From Clostridia bacterium (GTDB lineage: Bacteria > Bacillota > Clostridia > Oscillospirales > CAG-272): a stretch of 63,284 bases of DNA. The notes beneath the pieces are model-generated. The model did no database searches. It was not told where the DNA came from and saw only the letters and a list, made by a program, of their open reading frames with translations. Below are positions 51,453-59,921 of the stretch, in pieces; position 1 is the first letter of the stretch, and each line of letters starts with the position of its first letter. The position numbers and the translations under genes are program-made. The stretch is from positions 1-63,284 of the forward strand of contig JAFUOY010000021.1 in the NCBI GenBank assembly GCA_017481595.1, written 5' to 3'.

Positions 51453-51860
51453 TCATATAATGTTGGGAATTGACGATTCAGAATACTGATGTACGTTATC
51501 GGCTGTGGGAGTGGCGATACCGAGGCCGAAGCTGACGGTTATGGCGTTATTTACGTTCAGCATTGTATTATCGTCAAGATGCCCCATTTTTTCCTTTAAT
51601 CTTGCCTTATCAATAGTTCTTATCTGCTCCAAAAGTATTACGGAGTCCTTGGCAAGACCTACGCTGTCCGCCGAAACGTCTATGTGGGTGGGCAGCTTTG
51701 CCTTTGTCATTTTACTTGTTATTGCGGCGGCAATAACCGTTGGACTGTATTTATTTCCAACGTCGTTCTGGACTATAAGTACGGGACGGAGTCCTCCCTG
51801 CTCGGAGCCTATGACGGGACTCAGATCCGCATAATACACATCTCCTCTTTTTATGTTCAT
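51453..51860 (-). CDS. MazF/NdoA-type endoribonuclease
   Basis: 135 aa. PemK/MazF family RNA-cleaving toxin. [30 protein letters not shown] and Arg25 plus Thr48 (AAITSKMT) match the catalytic residues of Bacillus NdoA. The start at 51860 follows GGAGGAAAAA. The 20 C-terminal residues ([15 protein letters not shown]) extend past the usual end. No antitoxin gene lies in the 310 bp upstream or downstream, so it appears solitary; the antitoxin might be elsewhere. Confidence 0.93.
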   Translation of the reverse strand: MNIKRGDVYYADLSPVIGSEQGGLRPVLIVQNDVGNKYSPTVIAAAITSKMTKAKLPTHIDVSADSVGLAKDSVILLEQIRTIDKARLKEKMGHLDDNTMLNVNNAITVSFGLGIATPTADNVHQYSESSIPNII

Positions 51861-51957
51861 TTTTTCCTCCTGCACGCTTTTACTGTATAGCTATTATTGA
51901 CATTTTTTCGTGATTTAAACTTCTTTACTTATATTTTATGTTTTGTAAGAAAAAAGT

Positions 51958-52100
51958 GATTAGCGAAACGAGTACAGAATGGGCGAATGCGTACTCGTCG
52001 GTGTACTTAGTACTCCGGAGAAGCATTCGTCCATAAAAACAGACATATAAAAAAGAAGAGATTTTGCCCTAAAGCAAAATCTCAACATTAAATAATATGA
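51958..52100 (-). repeat. Dispersed ~140-bp intergenic element, copy 1
   Basis: In minus-strand reading: a terminator-like hairpin GAGATTTTGC/GCAAAATCTC (52083-52074 with 52067-52058) with T-rich tail, TATGTCTGTTTTT, then a long hairpin whose arms are GGACGAATGC and GCATTCGCCC around a GTAC-rich centre, ending near CGTTTCGCTAATC. The same order occurs at 62508-62690 in the opposite direction. The hairpin at its head would also terminate the 2-hydroxyacid dehydrogenase gene. Confidence 0.7.
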
Positions 52101-52171
52101 AATACATTGACAAATACAAACAAGTCATTAAACGTGTCTGTTTTGGTCCGTGCTTGTTGCAGCAATCCCAT

Positions 52172-53176
52172 CTATGCCATTTTGGCAAGCTTTTCAGGAG
52201 TGATCTCGTAGGGGGTGGGTCTGCCGTTTAAGTAATTTTCAAACTCGTCAATAACAAGCTCTGCCATTCTTCTAACCTCCCAACCCTGGCTACCTGCAAT
52301 ATGTGGGGAGAGGAATACGTTTTCAAGGGTGAAGAGCTTACTGCCCTCTGCGGGGGGCTCGCTGATGGTAACGTCAAGAAGGGCGCAGATGTCCTTTCTT
52401 TCCTCAAGCACCTCGATCATACCGTCCTCATCAACCTGAGCGCCTCTGCCCGTGTTGATAAAGGTAGCGTAGGGCATCATTGATGCAAAATGCTCCTTTT
52501 TAAGAATGCCAACGGTTGCGGGTACGTTTGCAAGATGGTTGGAAACTATATGACAGGTTGAAAAGATCTCCTCAAGGCTGCACTTTTTAACGCCCAATGC
52601 TTCAGCCTGCTCCTCCGTCATAAACACGTCGTAAACGAGGATATTAAGCTTATAGGGCTTAAGAAGCTCAATAACCTTGCGGCCTATCATTCCCGCGCCT
52701 ATAATACCAATATTTGCGCCGTAGTTGCCAACGCGCGCGTGGGAAATCTCGCCTGCGGTCTTATAATCCCCTGATTTTGCAAGGACTGAGGACTGGAAAT
52801 ATCCCTTGTTTGCAAGAAGGATCTGTCCAACGGTAAATTCCGCAACGGGAATAGCATTTGCCGCGTAGGCGCTGAAAATTTTCACGTTCTTTTCAAAATA
52901 TTCGTTAGCGAAGTATCTTACGCTGCCTGCGGCGTAGAATACCGCCTTAAGGTTGGGTAAATAGTCAACAAGCTTTATTTCACCGCCGCCCGGCATTGAC
53001 CAGGTTGAGAATATGTACTCAACGTCCTTGAAGGGTGCGGGGTCTGCAAGTATCTCGCTTTCCGTATATACCTTATCCTTTTCGATATCGCAAAGAGAAG
53101 CAACTCTGTTTATATTTTCCTCGGCATAGACATAGTCTATATTGCCCTTATAGTTAGCCAAAAAAATCGCTTTCAT
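52172..53176 (-). CDS. D-isomer-specific 2-hydroxyacid dehydrogenase family protein
   Basis: 334 aa. NAD(P)-dependent oxidoreductase fold: Rossmann motif GIIGAGMIGRKVIELL (near residue 155), FINTGRGAQVDED with the catalytic Arg region, and SPHIAGSQGW with the catalytic His. Substrate is not deducible; relatives act on 2-keto acids, phosphonates or sugar acids. Divergent from the OYE/lyase operon that starts 208 bp away, so it may take part in the same catabolism. Its terminator coincides with a dispersed repeat. Confidence 0.88.
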   Translation of the reverse strand: MKAIFLANYKGNIDYVYAEENINRVASLCDIEKDKVYTESEILADPAPFKDVEYIFSTWSMPGGGEIKLVDYLPNLKAVFYAAGSVRYFANEYFEKNVKIFSAYAANAIPVAEFTVGQILLANKGYFQSSVLAKSGDYKTAGEISHARVGNYGANIGIIGAGMIGRKVIELLKPYKLNILVYDVFMTEEQAEALGVKKCSLEEIFSTCHIVSNHLANVPATVGILKKEHFASMMPYATFINTGRGAQVDEDGMIEVLEERKDICALLDVTISEPPAEGSKLFTLENVFLSPHIAGSQGWEVRRMAELVIDEFENYLNGRPTPYEITPEKLAKMA

Positions 53177-53318
53177 AATTATTCTCCTTAAAAATAACCT
53201 TACTCTTTTATTTTCTCACAAAAAAGAAAATATGTCAAGTGCTACGGTGAAAAAACTTATCCTTGTGGGAGAAATAATTCTTTGCCGTCTTTTTAAATAA
53301 GTTACAACGCGAAAAAAC

Positions 53319-53347
53319 TTGACAAAGAATTTATAATATGATATCAT
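53319..53347 (+). promoter_or_regulatory. Promoter of the OYE/lyase operon
   Basis: TTGACA (53319-53324), 17-bp spacer, TATCAT (53342-53347). No obvious cre site or long dyad was noticed in the 208-bp divergent region. Confidence 0.7.
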
Positions 53348-53384
53348 TTATTATGAATAATAATATATTTTGGAGGATATTTTT

Positions 53385-54710
53385 ATGGCATACCAGGTTC
53401 CGCAGAATAAAGAAGCTTTTTTAAAGCTGTGCGCAGAATCCAATACTAAGTTCCCTTACTCCGAGGATATTTCCTGCCTTGGCAAGAAAATTATAGTTGG
53501 AACAAAAACAATACACAACAGAATAGTATATCAGGCTATGGAGGGTTGTGACGGTACGCTCGAGGGAGCTCCCGATGAGCTTACGAGAAGAAGATATCTC
53601 CGCTTTGCAAAGGGTGGCGCGGGTATTATATGGTTTGAGGCTACTGCAGTTAAGCCCGAGGGAAGAGCCAACCCCAGACAGATGTATCTTACAAACGAGA
53701 CAAGAGGCGAGTTTGAGCGTATTCTTAACGATATAAAGGAGACCTGCATAAGGGAAAACGGCTTTGAGCCCACGGTTATTATGCAGCTTACCCATTCGGG
53801 CAGATATTCCAAGCCCGAGGGCGTTCCCGCTCCCCTTATCGCTTACAACAATCCTATTTTTGAAAAGGATAATCCCATTGACAAGTCAAGAATAGTAACT
53901 GACGAATACCTTGATTCCGTTGGTGAGGCTCTCGTTAAATCCGCCATTATGGCAAAGAGCTGCGGCTTTGACGGCGCAGACATCAAGAGCTGTCACAGAT
54001 ACCTTTTGAGCGAGATACTTTCCGCTTATGAAAGGGACGGAAGATATGGCGGCAGCTACGAAAACCGTACGCGCCTTCTTACAAACGCGGTAGGCGAGGC
54101 AAAGAACGCTACAGGAAGAAGCTTTATTATTACGTCCCGTCTTAACGTATACGACGGATTTGAATATCCCTACGGCTTCTCCGTTAAGCCCGGTGACGGC
54201 ATCAATCCCGACTTTACAGAGGCAAAACGCCTTTGCAAGGACCTTGTTGCCAAGGGTATTGATATGATAGATATGACTATGGGTAACCCATATTTCAACC
54301 CCCACGTAAACCGTCCCTTTGCAAAGGGAACATACGAGCCTCCGGAGCATCCTATGTTCGGCGTACAACGTATGCTTGACGGTATTTCCGAAATTGCGGC
54401 TGAGATCAAGGGCACACCCGTCGTTTCCTCGGGTATTTCATTCCTTGGCGGCGTTTCCGCAAACGTATGCGCAGGATATATCAACGAGGGCAAGTTTGAC
54501 TTTGCAGGCTACGGCAGAGAGACCCTTGCGTACCCCGACTGCGCAAAGGATATTTATACAGGCGCAAATCTTGATCCCAAGAAGCTCTGTATCTGCTGCG
54601 GCAAATGTACTGAAATTATGAGATGTAAGGGCGGTACTCCCGGTTGCGTAGTACGTGACTCCGAGGTTTATATGCCACTTTATAAAAAATTTGTATTAGG
54701 TAAGGAGTAA
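53385..54710 (+). CDS. NADH:flavin oxidoreductase (old yellow enzyme family)
   Basis: 441 aa. FMN-dependent TIM-barrel reductase of activated C=C bonds. It shows NRIVYQAMEGCDG (flavin site), GAGIIWFEATAVKPEGRANP, IMQLTHSGRYSKPEG (His of the active site), and SCGFDGADIKSCHRYLLSEI with the RYGGSYENRTRL segment typical of OYE. At the C-terminus CICCGKCTEIMRCKGGTPGC adds a cysteine cluster like that of OYEs fused to the [4Fe-4S] domain of dienoyl-CoA reductases, but here no further domain follows. ATG 53385 has TGGAGG 6-8 bp upstream. First gene of the operon. Confidence 0.9.
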   Translation: MAYQVPQNKEAFLKLCAESNTKFPYSEDISCLGKKIIVGTKTIHNRIVYQAMEGCDGTLEGAPDELTRRRYLRFAKGGAGIIWFEATAVKPEGRANPRQMYLTNETRGEFERILNDIKETCIRENGFEPTVIMQLTHSGRYSKPEGVPAPLIAYNNPIFEKDNPIDKSRIVTDEYLDSVGEALVKSAIMAKSCGFDGADIKSCHRYLLSEILSAYERDGRYGGSYENRTRLLTNAVGEAKNATGRSFIITSRLNVYDGFEYPYGFSVKPGDGINPDFTEAKRLCKDLVAKGIDMIDMTMGNPYFNPHVNRPFAKGTYEPPEHPMFGVQRMLDGISEIAAEIKGTPVVSSGISFLGGVSANVCAGYINEGKFDFAGYGRETLAYPDCAKDIYTGANLDPKKLCICCGKCTEIMRCKGGTPGCVVRDSEVYMPLYKKFVLGKE

Positions 54711-54714
54711 TAAA

Positions 54715-55467
54715 ATGAAGGTTGCTTTGATTACAGGCGCGGCAGGCGGCATCGGATACGCTACCGTTGAAAAATTTGCAAAAGAGGGCTACGCCATCGT
54801 AGCTATGGATATTGTCCCCGAGGAAAAGGTTGCAGACAAGTTTGCTTCCTTTGAAAACGCTATTTACGTTAGCGGTAACCTTGCAAAGAGCGAGGACAGA
54901 GAAAACGCAGTTAAGGCTGCTATAAATAAGTACGGTGTTATCAACATTCTCGTAAACGTAGCGGGCGTTGCACCGAGAGTACGTGCTGACCTTCTTGAAA
55001 TGAGTGAGGAAAGCTACGATTTCGTTATGGATATTAACTTAAGAGGCACATTCTTCCTTACACAGCTCGTTGCTAACCAGATGGTACGTCAGGCAGTTTG
55101 CGAGGGCATTAAGGGATATATTGCAAACGTATCCTCCTGCTCTGCCTACACGTCCTCCGTTAACCGCGGTGAATACTGTATGTCCAAGGCAGGTATGTCT
55201 ATGATGACCAAGCTCTTTGCCGACAGACTTGCAAAGGACGGCATCCTCGTAAACGAGATCTGCCCCGGTATTATTGAAACAGGTATGACGGAAAAGGTAA
55301 AGGAAAAGTACGACAACCTTATTGCAGGGGGTCTTGTTCCCCTTAACCGTTGGGGCACACCCGAGGACTGTGCAAACGCGCTTTACGCCCTTTGCTCAGG
55401 CATACTCGGATATACCACAGGTCAGTCCATTGACGTTGACGGCGGTATGCATATTCAGAGACTTTGA
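54715..55467 (+). CDS. Short-chain dehydrogenase/reductase (FabG-like)
   Basis: 250 aa. Classical SDR: TGAAGGIG (TGxxxGxG, residues 7-14), NVAGVAP, catalytic Ser...YCMSK (YxxxK), PGIIETGMT, and VDGGM at the end. NAD(P)-dependent alcohol/ketone interconversion in the cytoplasm. Four bp after the OYE gene, using AAGGAG inside its 3' end. The context (lyases, isomerase) suggests a sugar- or uronate-derived substrate rather than fatty-acid synthesis. Confidence 0.9.
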   Translation: MKVALITGAAGGIGYATVEKFAKEGYAIVAMDIVPEEKVADKFASFENAIYVSGNLAKSEDRENAVKAAINKYGVINILVNVAGVAPRVRADLLEMSEESYDFVMDINLRGTFFLTQLVANQMVRQAVCEGIKGYIANVSSCSAYTSSVNRGEYCMSKAGMSMMTKLFADRLAKDGILVNEICPGIIETGMTEKVKEKYDNLIAGGLVPLNRWGTPEDCANALYALCSGILGYTTGQSIDVDGGMHIQRL

Positions 55468-55499
55468 TTTCATCCCACTTTAATTTTAAGGAGAGCTAT

Positions 55500-57446
55500 A
55501 TGACTGAAACCATTGTTAAAATAAACGGCGTGTCGGTTAAAAGGGTAACTCTCAATACAGCAATAATAGGAAGCGGAGCGGCAGGTTACAATGCCGCTTT
55601 GCGTCTTACAGATTACGGTGTTGAGGATATTGCGGTTATTACCGAGGGCATCAATATGGGTACCTCCCGTAATACAGGCTCCGACAAGCAGACCTACTAT
55701 AAAATGAACCTTTGCGCAGATTATCCCGACTCACCCAAGGCTATGGCGCAGGACTTTTTCAACGGTAAGTGCGTTGACGGTGATAACGCATATGTTGAAG
55801 CGTCATTGTCCGTCCCCTGCTTCCTCCACCTTTGTGAGCTTGGCGTTGAGTTCCCCGTTAACCGCCTTGGCGAATACGTAGGCTACAAGACCGACCACGA
55901 TCCCCGCGCAAGAGCGACAAGCGTTGGTCCTCTTACCTCCAAGATGATGACAGAATGCCTTGAAAAAGAGGTTATGAAGCGCAATATCAAGATATACGAC
56001 AAGCTTCAGGCTATTGAATTTATTAAAAATGAGGGCGAGTGCGTTGGCGTGCTTTGTCTTAACAAGGCGGCAATGAACGAGGACGAAAGATTCGTGCTTT
56101 TCAACGCGGAAAACACCATTACCGCAACGGGCGGCCCTGCGGGAATTTACGCGGATACGGTTTACCCCCTCGGCCACGCAGGCGCTTCGGGTATTGCATT
56201 TGAAGCGGGCGTGCTTGGTAAGAACCTTACGGAGTGGCAGTACGGTCTTGCCTCCACCGCTCCCCGTTGGAACGTATCGGGCACTTATATGCAGGTGCTT
56301 CCCCGCTTCGTTTCCGTTGATAAGGACGGCAATGAATACGAATTTTTGAACGAATATTTTGACGATATAGGTACTTGCCTTTCCAAGATATTCAGAAAGG
56401 GCTACGAGTGGCCCTTCGACTGTAAGAAGGTTATGAGCGGATCCTCAATTATCGACCTTTTGGTATTCCGTGAGTGCGTTTTGCGTGACAGAAAAGTTTA
56501 CCTTGACTTCAGAAAGAACCCCTACGGACTCGAGGAGCTTCCCTACGATAAGCTCGATAATGAGGCAAGGGAGTATCTTGAAAACGCCCACGCCTGCTTT
56601 GGCAACCCCTTACAGCGTCTTCAGTTTATGAATATGCCCGCATATGATCTTTACCTTAACAAGGGAGTTGACCTTGAAAAGGAAATGCTTGAGATCGCCC
56701 TCTGCGCTCAGCATAATAACGGCGGTCTTGACGTTGATATGTGGTGGCAGACCAATATCAAGCACCTTTTCGCGTGCGGTGAGGTTGCAGGCTCCCACGG
56801 TATCTACCGTCCCGGTGGAAGCGCCCTTAACGCAGGTCAGGTCGGCTCTATGAGATGCGCGCAGTACATCAGCGCCCACAGATCAAATCCTCTTTGCGAG
56901 GGCTTTGACGCTCCTGCCGAAAAGGCAGTTATTAAGCACATTGAGCTTACAAGAGCTATAATTTCCGACACGGATAACCTTACGGAAATGTCCTACAAGG
57001 CGACAAAGAAGATGAGCGAGGCGGGGGGTGCAATCAGAAACGCATCCTTGCTTGACGGCGCAATTTCCTCCGCTAAGGAAATGCTTGACTCCTTTGCCTC
57101 AAGCGTTAAGATAGGCAACTCATTCAAGCTCTGGCAGGCATACAGACTCCGTGACGCTCTTATTTCACAGATAACCTATATGACTGCAATGAAGGAATAC
57201 GTAAAGGCAGGCGGTAAGTCCCGCGGATCTGCAATTTACACCTCCGAAAGCGGTAACGTACCCGCTAATATGGAGGAGACCTTCCGCTTTGAGCTTGACA
57301 CAGGAGATTTTGATACTACCGTGCTTGAGATCAACTTTGCAGAGGGATGTAAGGCGACCACACGTCAGGTAAGACCCTTGCCCGAGGGTGGCGGATTCTT
57401 TGAAAACGTATGGCGTGAGTACAGAGAGAATAAGAATATTTATTGA
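55500..57446 (+). CDS. FAD-binding fumarate-reductase/succinate-dehydrogenase-like flavoprotein
   Basis: 648 aa. FAD site IGSGAAGYNAALRLTDYG (GxGxxG, near residue 22) and NTGSDKQTYYKM near 60; the later CGEVAGSHGIYRPGGSALNAGQVGS segment closes the FAD pocket. The C-terminal third is mainly helical, ending FAEGCKATTRQVRPLPEGGGFFENVW. No cytochrome, Fe-S or signal sequence is seen, so it is a soluble single-subunit flavoprotein. Related proteins reduce C=C bonds of unsaturated acids or oxidise the reverse. Start chosen at 55500 (AAGGAGAG upstream) rather than at an earlier in-frame start overlapping the SDR gene. Confidence 0.85.
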   Translation: MTETIVKINGVSVKRVTLNTAIIGSGAAGYNAALRLTDYGVEDIAVITEGINMGTSRNTGSDKQTYYKMNLCADYPDSPKAMAQDFFNGKCVDGDNAYVEASLSVPCFLHLCELGVEFPVNRLGEYVGYKTDHDPRARATSVGPLTSKMMTECLEKEVMKRNIKIYDKLQAIEFIKNEGECVGVLCLNKAAMNEDERFVLFNAENTITATGGPAGIYADTVYPLGHAGASGIAFEAGVLGKNLTEWQYGLASTAPRWNVSGTYMQVLPRFVSVDKDGNEYEFLNEYFDDIGTCLSKIFRKGYEWPFDCKKVMSGSSIIDLLVFRECVLRDRKVYLDFRKNPYGLEELPYDKLDNEAREYLENAHACFGNPLQRLQFMNMPAYDLYLNKGVDLEKEMLEIALCAQHNNGGLDVDMWWQTNIKHLFACGEVAGSHGIYRPGGSALNAGQVGSMRCAQYISAHRSNPLCEGFDAPAEKAVIKHIELTRAIISDTDNLTEMSYKATKKMSEAGGAIRNASLLDGAISSAKEMLDSFASSVKIGNSFKLWQAYRLRDALISQITYMTAMKEYVKAGGKSRGSAIYTSESGNVPANMEETFRFELDTGDFDTTVLEINFAEGCKATTRQVRPLPEGGGFFENVWREYRENKNIY

Positions 57447-57464
57447 TTTTCAGGAGAAAAAGCT

Positions 57465-58229
57465 ATGAAGACCGGATTGGTATCTGTAACCTTTCGTAAG
57501 CTTACCATACAGGAAATAATTGAGCTTGCAAGGGAAAATTCATTAAAATCCATCGAATGGGGATCAACTCCCCACATAGACGCGGGCGAGGTAAAGCTTG
57601 CCCGTAAGGTAAGAAGTCTTATGCACGGCGCAGGTCTTAAGTGCGAATCCTACGGCTCCTATTACGGCATTATTTACAGAAAAGGCGTACACAAGCCCTA
57701 CCCCTTTAAAAAGGTGTGTAAAACAGCCGTTGCCCTGGGCGCAAAGACCGTTCGCATCTGGCCCGGCTTCCCAGGTATGCAGCCTTACTCAGAGGATGAT
57801 ATCAGAAGAGCCGTTATCCACACCCGTGAAATATGCAATATTGCAAAAAAATACGGCTTGACCCTTTCTATGGAATGCCATTTCTGGACTCTTACGGAAA
57901 ACTATAAGAAATCCATTGAATTTATAAAGAGAGTCGGCTGCGACAATCTTAAGATGTACTGGCAGCCCAATCCCTACGAGTCAAAGGAATACAACCTTGA
58001 GGCGGCAAAGGCGCTTCTTCCCTACGTTACAAACGTACACGTTTGCCATTGGATAAAGCAGGATAAAAAGCCCTTATCCGAGGGAATTGAAGATTGGCGC
58101 GAGTATTTTGACGTGCTTAAGACAGAGGATGACAGAGTATTTATGCTTGAGTTTATGCACGACGGCGAGCCCGAATCCTTGCCCGAGACTGCAAAGACCT
58201 TGAGAGAGATAATGGGTATTGAAAAATGA
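57465..58229 (+). CDS. Xylose-isomerase-like TIM-barrel (sugar phosphate isomerase/epimerase)
   Basis: 254 aa. AP-endonuclease-2/xylose-isomerase-like barrel: LKSIEWGSTPHIDAGE, GAKTVRIWPGFPGMQPYS, LTLSMECHFWTL (metal Glu), LKMYWQPNPYES, NVHVCHWI and VFMLEFMHDGEP (last metal Glu). Members isomerise or epimerise keto-sugars, or cut C-glycosides after oxidation. Overlaps the next gene by 4 bp (ATGA), so it is coupled to the lyase. Confidence 0.85.
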   Translation: MKTGLVSVTFRKLTIQEIIELARENSLKSIEWGSTPHIDAGEVKLARKVRSLMHGAGLKCESYGSYYGIIYRKGVHKPYPFKKVCKTAVALGAKTVRIWPGFPGMQPYSEDDIRRAVIHTREICNIAKKYGLTLSMECHFWTLTENYKKSIEFIKRVGCDNLKMYWQPNPYESKEYNLEAAKALLPYVTNVHVCHWIKQDKKPLSEGIEDWREYFDVLKTEDDRVFMLEFMHDGEPESLPETAKTLREIMGIEK

Positions 58230-59920
58230 GTATTTTAAATAAATCTTATAATAAAAACATATGGCAGGAATACCGCGCAAATCCCGATTTTAAGGAGACC
58301 CTTGAATATCTTGACAAGTGCTACAACGATTTCTGCATTGGTGAAATTCCCGCAACAAAATTCAGCCACTTCCGTCTTTTTAAGGACATAGGTGACAGAA
58401 CAACGTATCAAAAGACGTTTTTCATCCGTCAGCACAGGCTCTTTACCTGTATATTCCTCTCCCTTATTTATCCCGAGAGGGAGGATTACCTCACGCTTCT
58501 TCAGGACACTATCTTTGAGATGTGTGATCAGTACGTATGGGCTCTCCCCGCTCATATAGAAAACATAGACGTAAATAACAATACGGAGCTTGACCTTGAC
58601 GCAACAACAATGTCAATGGCGCTTGCAGTAGCGAAGCATTTGCTCGGCGACAGATTCCATCCCCTCATCAACGCAAGAATCGATGCGGAGATCGACAGAC
58701 GTCTCGTTAAGCCGCTTCTTGCCCAGAGATGGCATTGGGAATACAGAGCCAACAACTGGACTACTGTTTGCGCGGGAGCATCGGGCTGCGCCCTTATGCT
58801 CAACCGCCCCGACGTATTCGAGCTTGTTAAGGACAGACTTAACAGAGGTATGGCGGAATATTTAAAGGGCTACAAGGATGACGGCGTATGCGTAGAGGGC
58901 GCGGGATACTGGAGCTACGGCTTTGGCTATTATCTTGAGTATGCGGATATGCTTTACGATTATACAAAGGGACAGGAGGATCTTCTCCACTCTGAAAAGC
59001 TGTACAATATCGCATCCTTCCTACAGAAGCTTTTCCTTGATGATAACGTAGTTGCAAACTACGGCGATATGGGCTTAAATCTCTCCATTCCTATGGGATT
59101 TATGTATAAGCTCAAGAGCATCTACGGTGACGTGGTTGAAATGCCTCCCAAGGGTATCCTTATCCACGACGTCCATTATTTCCCCTTTATGATGGATGAA
59201 TTTTTGTACTATAATAAGAGCTTCGTTAGCACAAAGCTTTCCAAAAACGCAACCTATTATATGGCTGACGAGGGCTGGTTTGTAAACAGAACTCCCGCTT
59301 ACGGATTTGGCGCAAGGGGCGGATGGAACGGAGACAGCCACAACCACAACGACGTTGGATCATTTATCTTCTCCAAGGATAACAGACAGGTGCTTTGTGA
59401 TATCGGTCTTCGTCCCTATACAAGACAGTATTTTGAGCATCCCGTAAGATACACCTTCTTAGAGGCGTCATCAAGAGGTCACAACGTGCCCATTATCAAC
59501 GGTGAGTATCAGAAGAATATCCCCGGTGAACGCTCTGTAACCACTTATGAAAACGGCGTTTTCACCATTGATTTTGCAAACATCTACGGCATTGACGCCC
59601 TTAAAAAGCTTGTGCGAAGATGCAAAATGAATGAGTCCTCCGTTGAGATAACCGACGAGTTTATTCTTGAGGGCGAGGGCACCTTTACCGAAAGACTTAT
59701 TGCCCTTGAAAAGCCCGAAATTCTTGATGGCAAAATAACGGTTGACGGTGTTACAATAAGCTTTGATAAAGAAAAGGCTACCGCAGATTATATTATGGAC
59801 ACCCACACCATTGAGCTTGACGTAAACGGCAACACCTCAAAGGGCTGCGACGTTTACTGCATCAATATAAACGTAAAGGATATTAAGGACGGCACATTCA
59901 CATTTACTGTGGAGGCATAA
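58226..59920 (+). CDS. Heparinase II/III-family polysaccharide lyase-like protein
   Basis: 564 aa. N-terminal alpha/alpha toroid (about 1-320) with NNWTTVCAGASGCALML and VCVEGAGYWSYGFGYYLEY (catalytic Asn/Tyr region). C-terminal anti-parallel beta domain (330-564) with ARGGWNGDSHNHNDVGSFIF (metal/active-site His), EASSRGHNVPIINGEYQ. Such enzymes cut uronic-acid bonds by beta-elimination, giving unsaturated sugars. No signal peptide, so it would act inside on imported oligosaccharides. Start overlaps the TIM-barrel stop. Confidence 0.88.
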   Translation: MSILNKSYNKNIWQEYRANPDFKETLEYLDKCYNDFCIGEIPATKFSHFRLFKDIGDRTTYQKTFFIRQHRLFTCIFLSLIYPEREDYLTLLQDTIFEMCDQYVWALPAHIENIDVNNNTELDLDATTMSMALAVAKHLLGDRFHPLINARIDAEIDRRLVKPLLAQRWHWEYRANNWTTVCAGASGCALMLNRPDVFELVKDRLNRGMAEYLKGYKDDGVCVEGAGYWSYGFGYYLEYADMLYDYTKGQEDLLHSEKLYNIASFLQKLFLDDNVVANYGDMGLNLSIPMGFMYKLKSIYGDVVEMPPKGILIHDVHYFPFMMDEFLYYNKSFVSTKLSKNATYYMADEGWFVNRTPAYGFGARGGWNGDSHNHNDVGSFIFSKDNRQVLCDIGLRPYTRQYFEHPVRYTFLEASSRGHNVPIINGEYQKNIPGERSVTTYENGVFTIDFANIYGIDALKKLVRRCKMNESSVEITDEFILEGEGTFTERLIALEKPEILDGKITVDGVTISFDKEKATADYIMDTHTIELDVNGNTSKGCDVYCININVKDIKDGTFTFTVEA

Positions 59921-59921
59921 A

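Noticed and set aside
53385-57446. Bile-acid-inducible (bai) type operon, because an OYE, an SDR and a flavoprotein are adjacent
   Set aside because: No bile-acid CoA ligase, CoA transferase, 7-alpha-dehydratase or transporter is present; instead the unit continues into lyases and a sugar isomerase-like gene.
57465-58229. C-glycoside cleavage (dgp-type) operon
   Set aside because: Only one TIM-barrel gene is present, with no Gfo/Idh oxidase or small beta subunit; the lyases do not fit. Kept only as a remote alternative.
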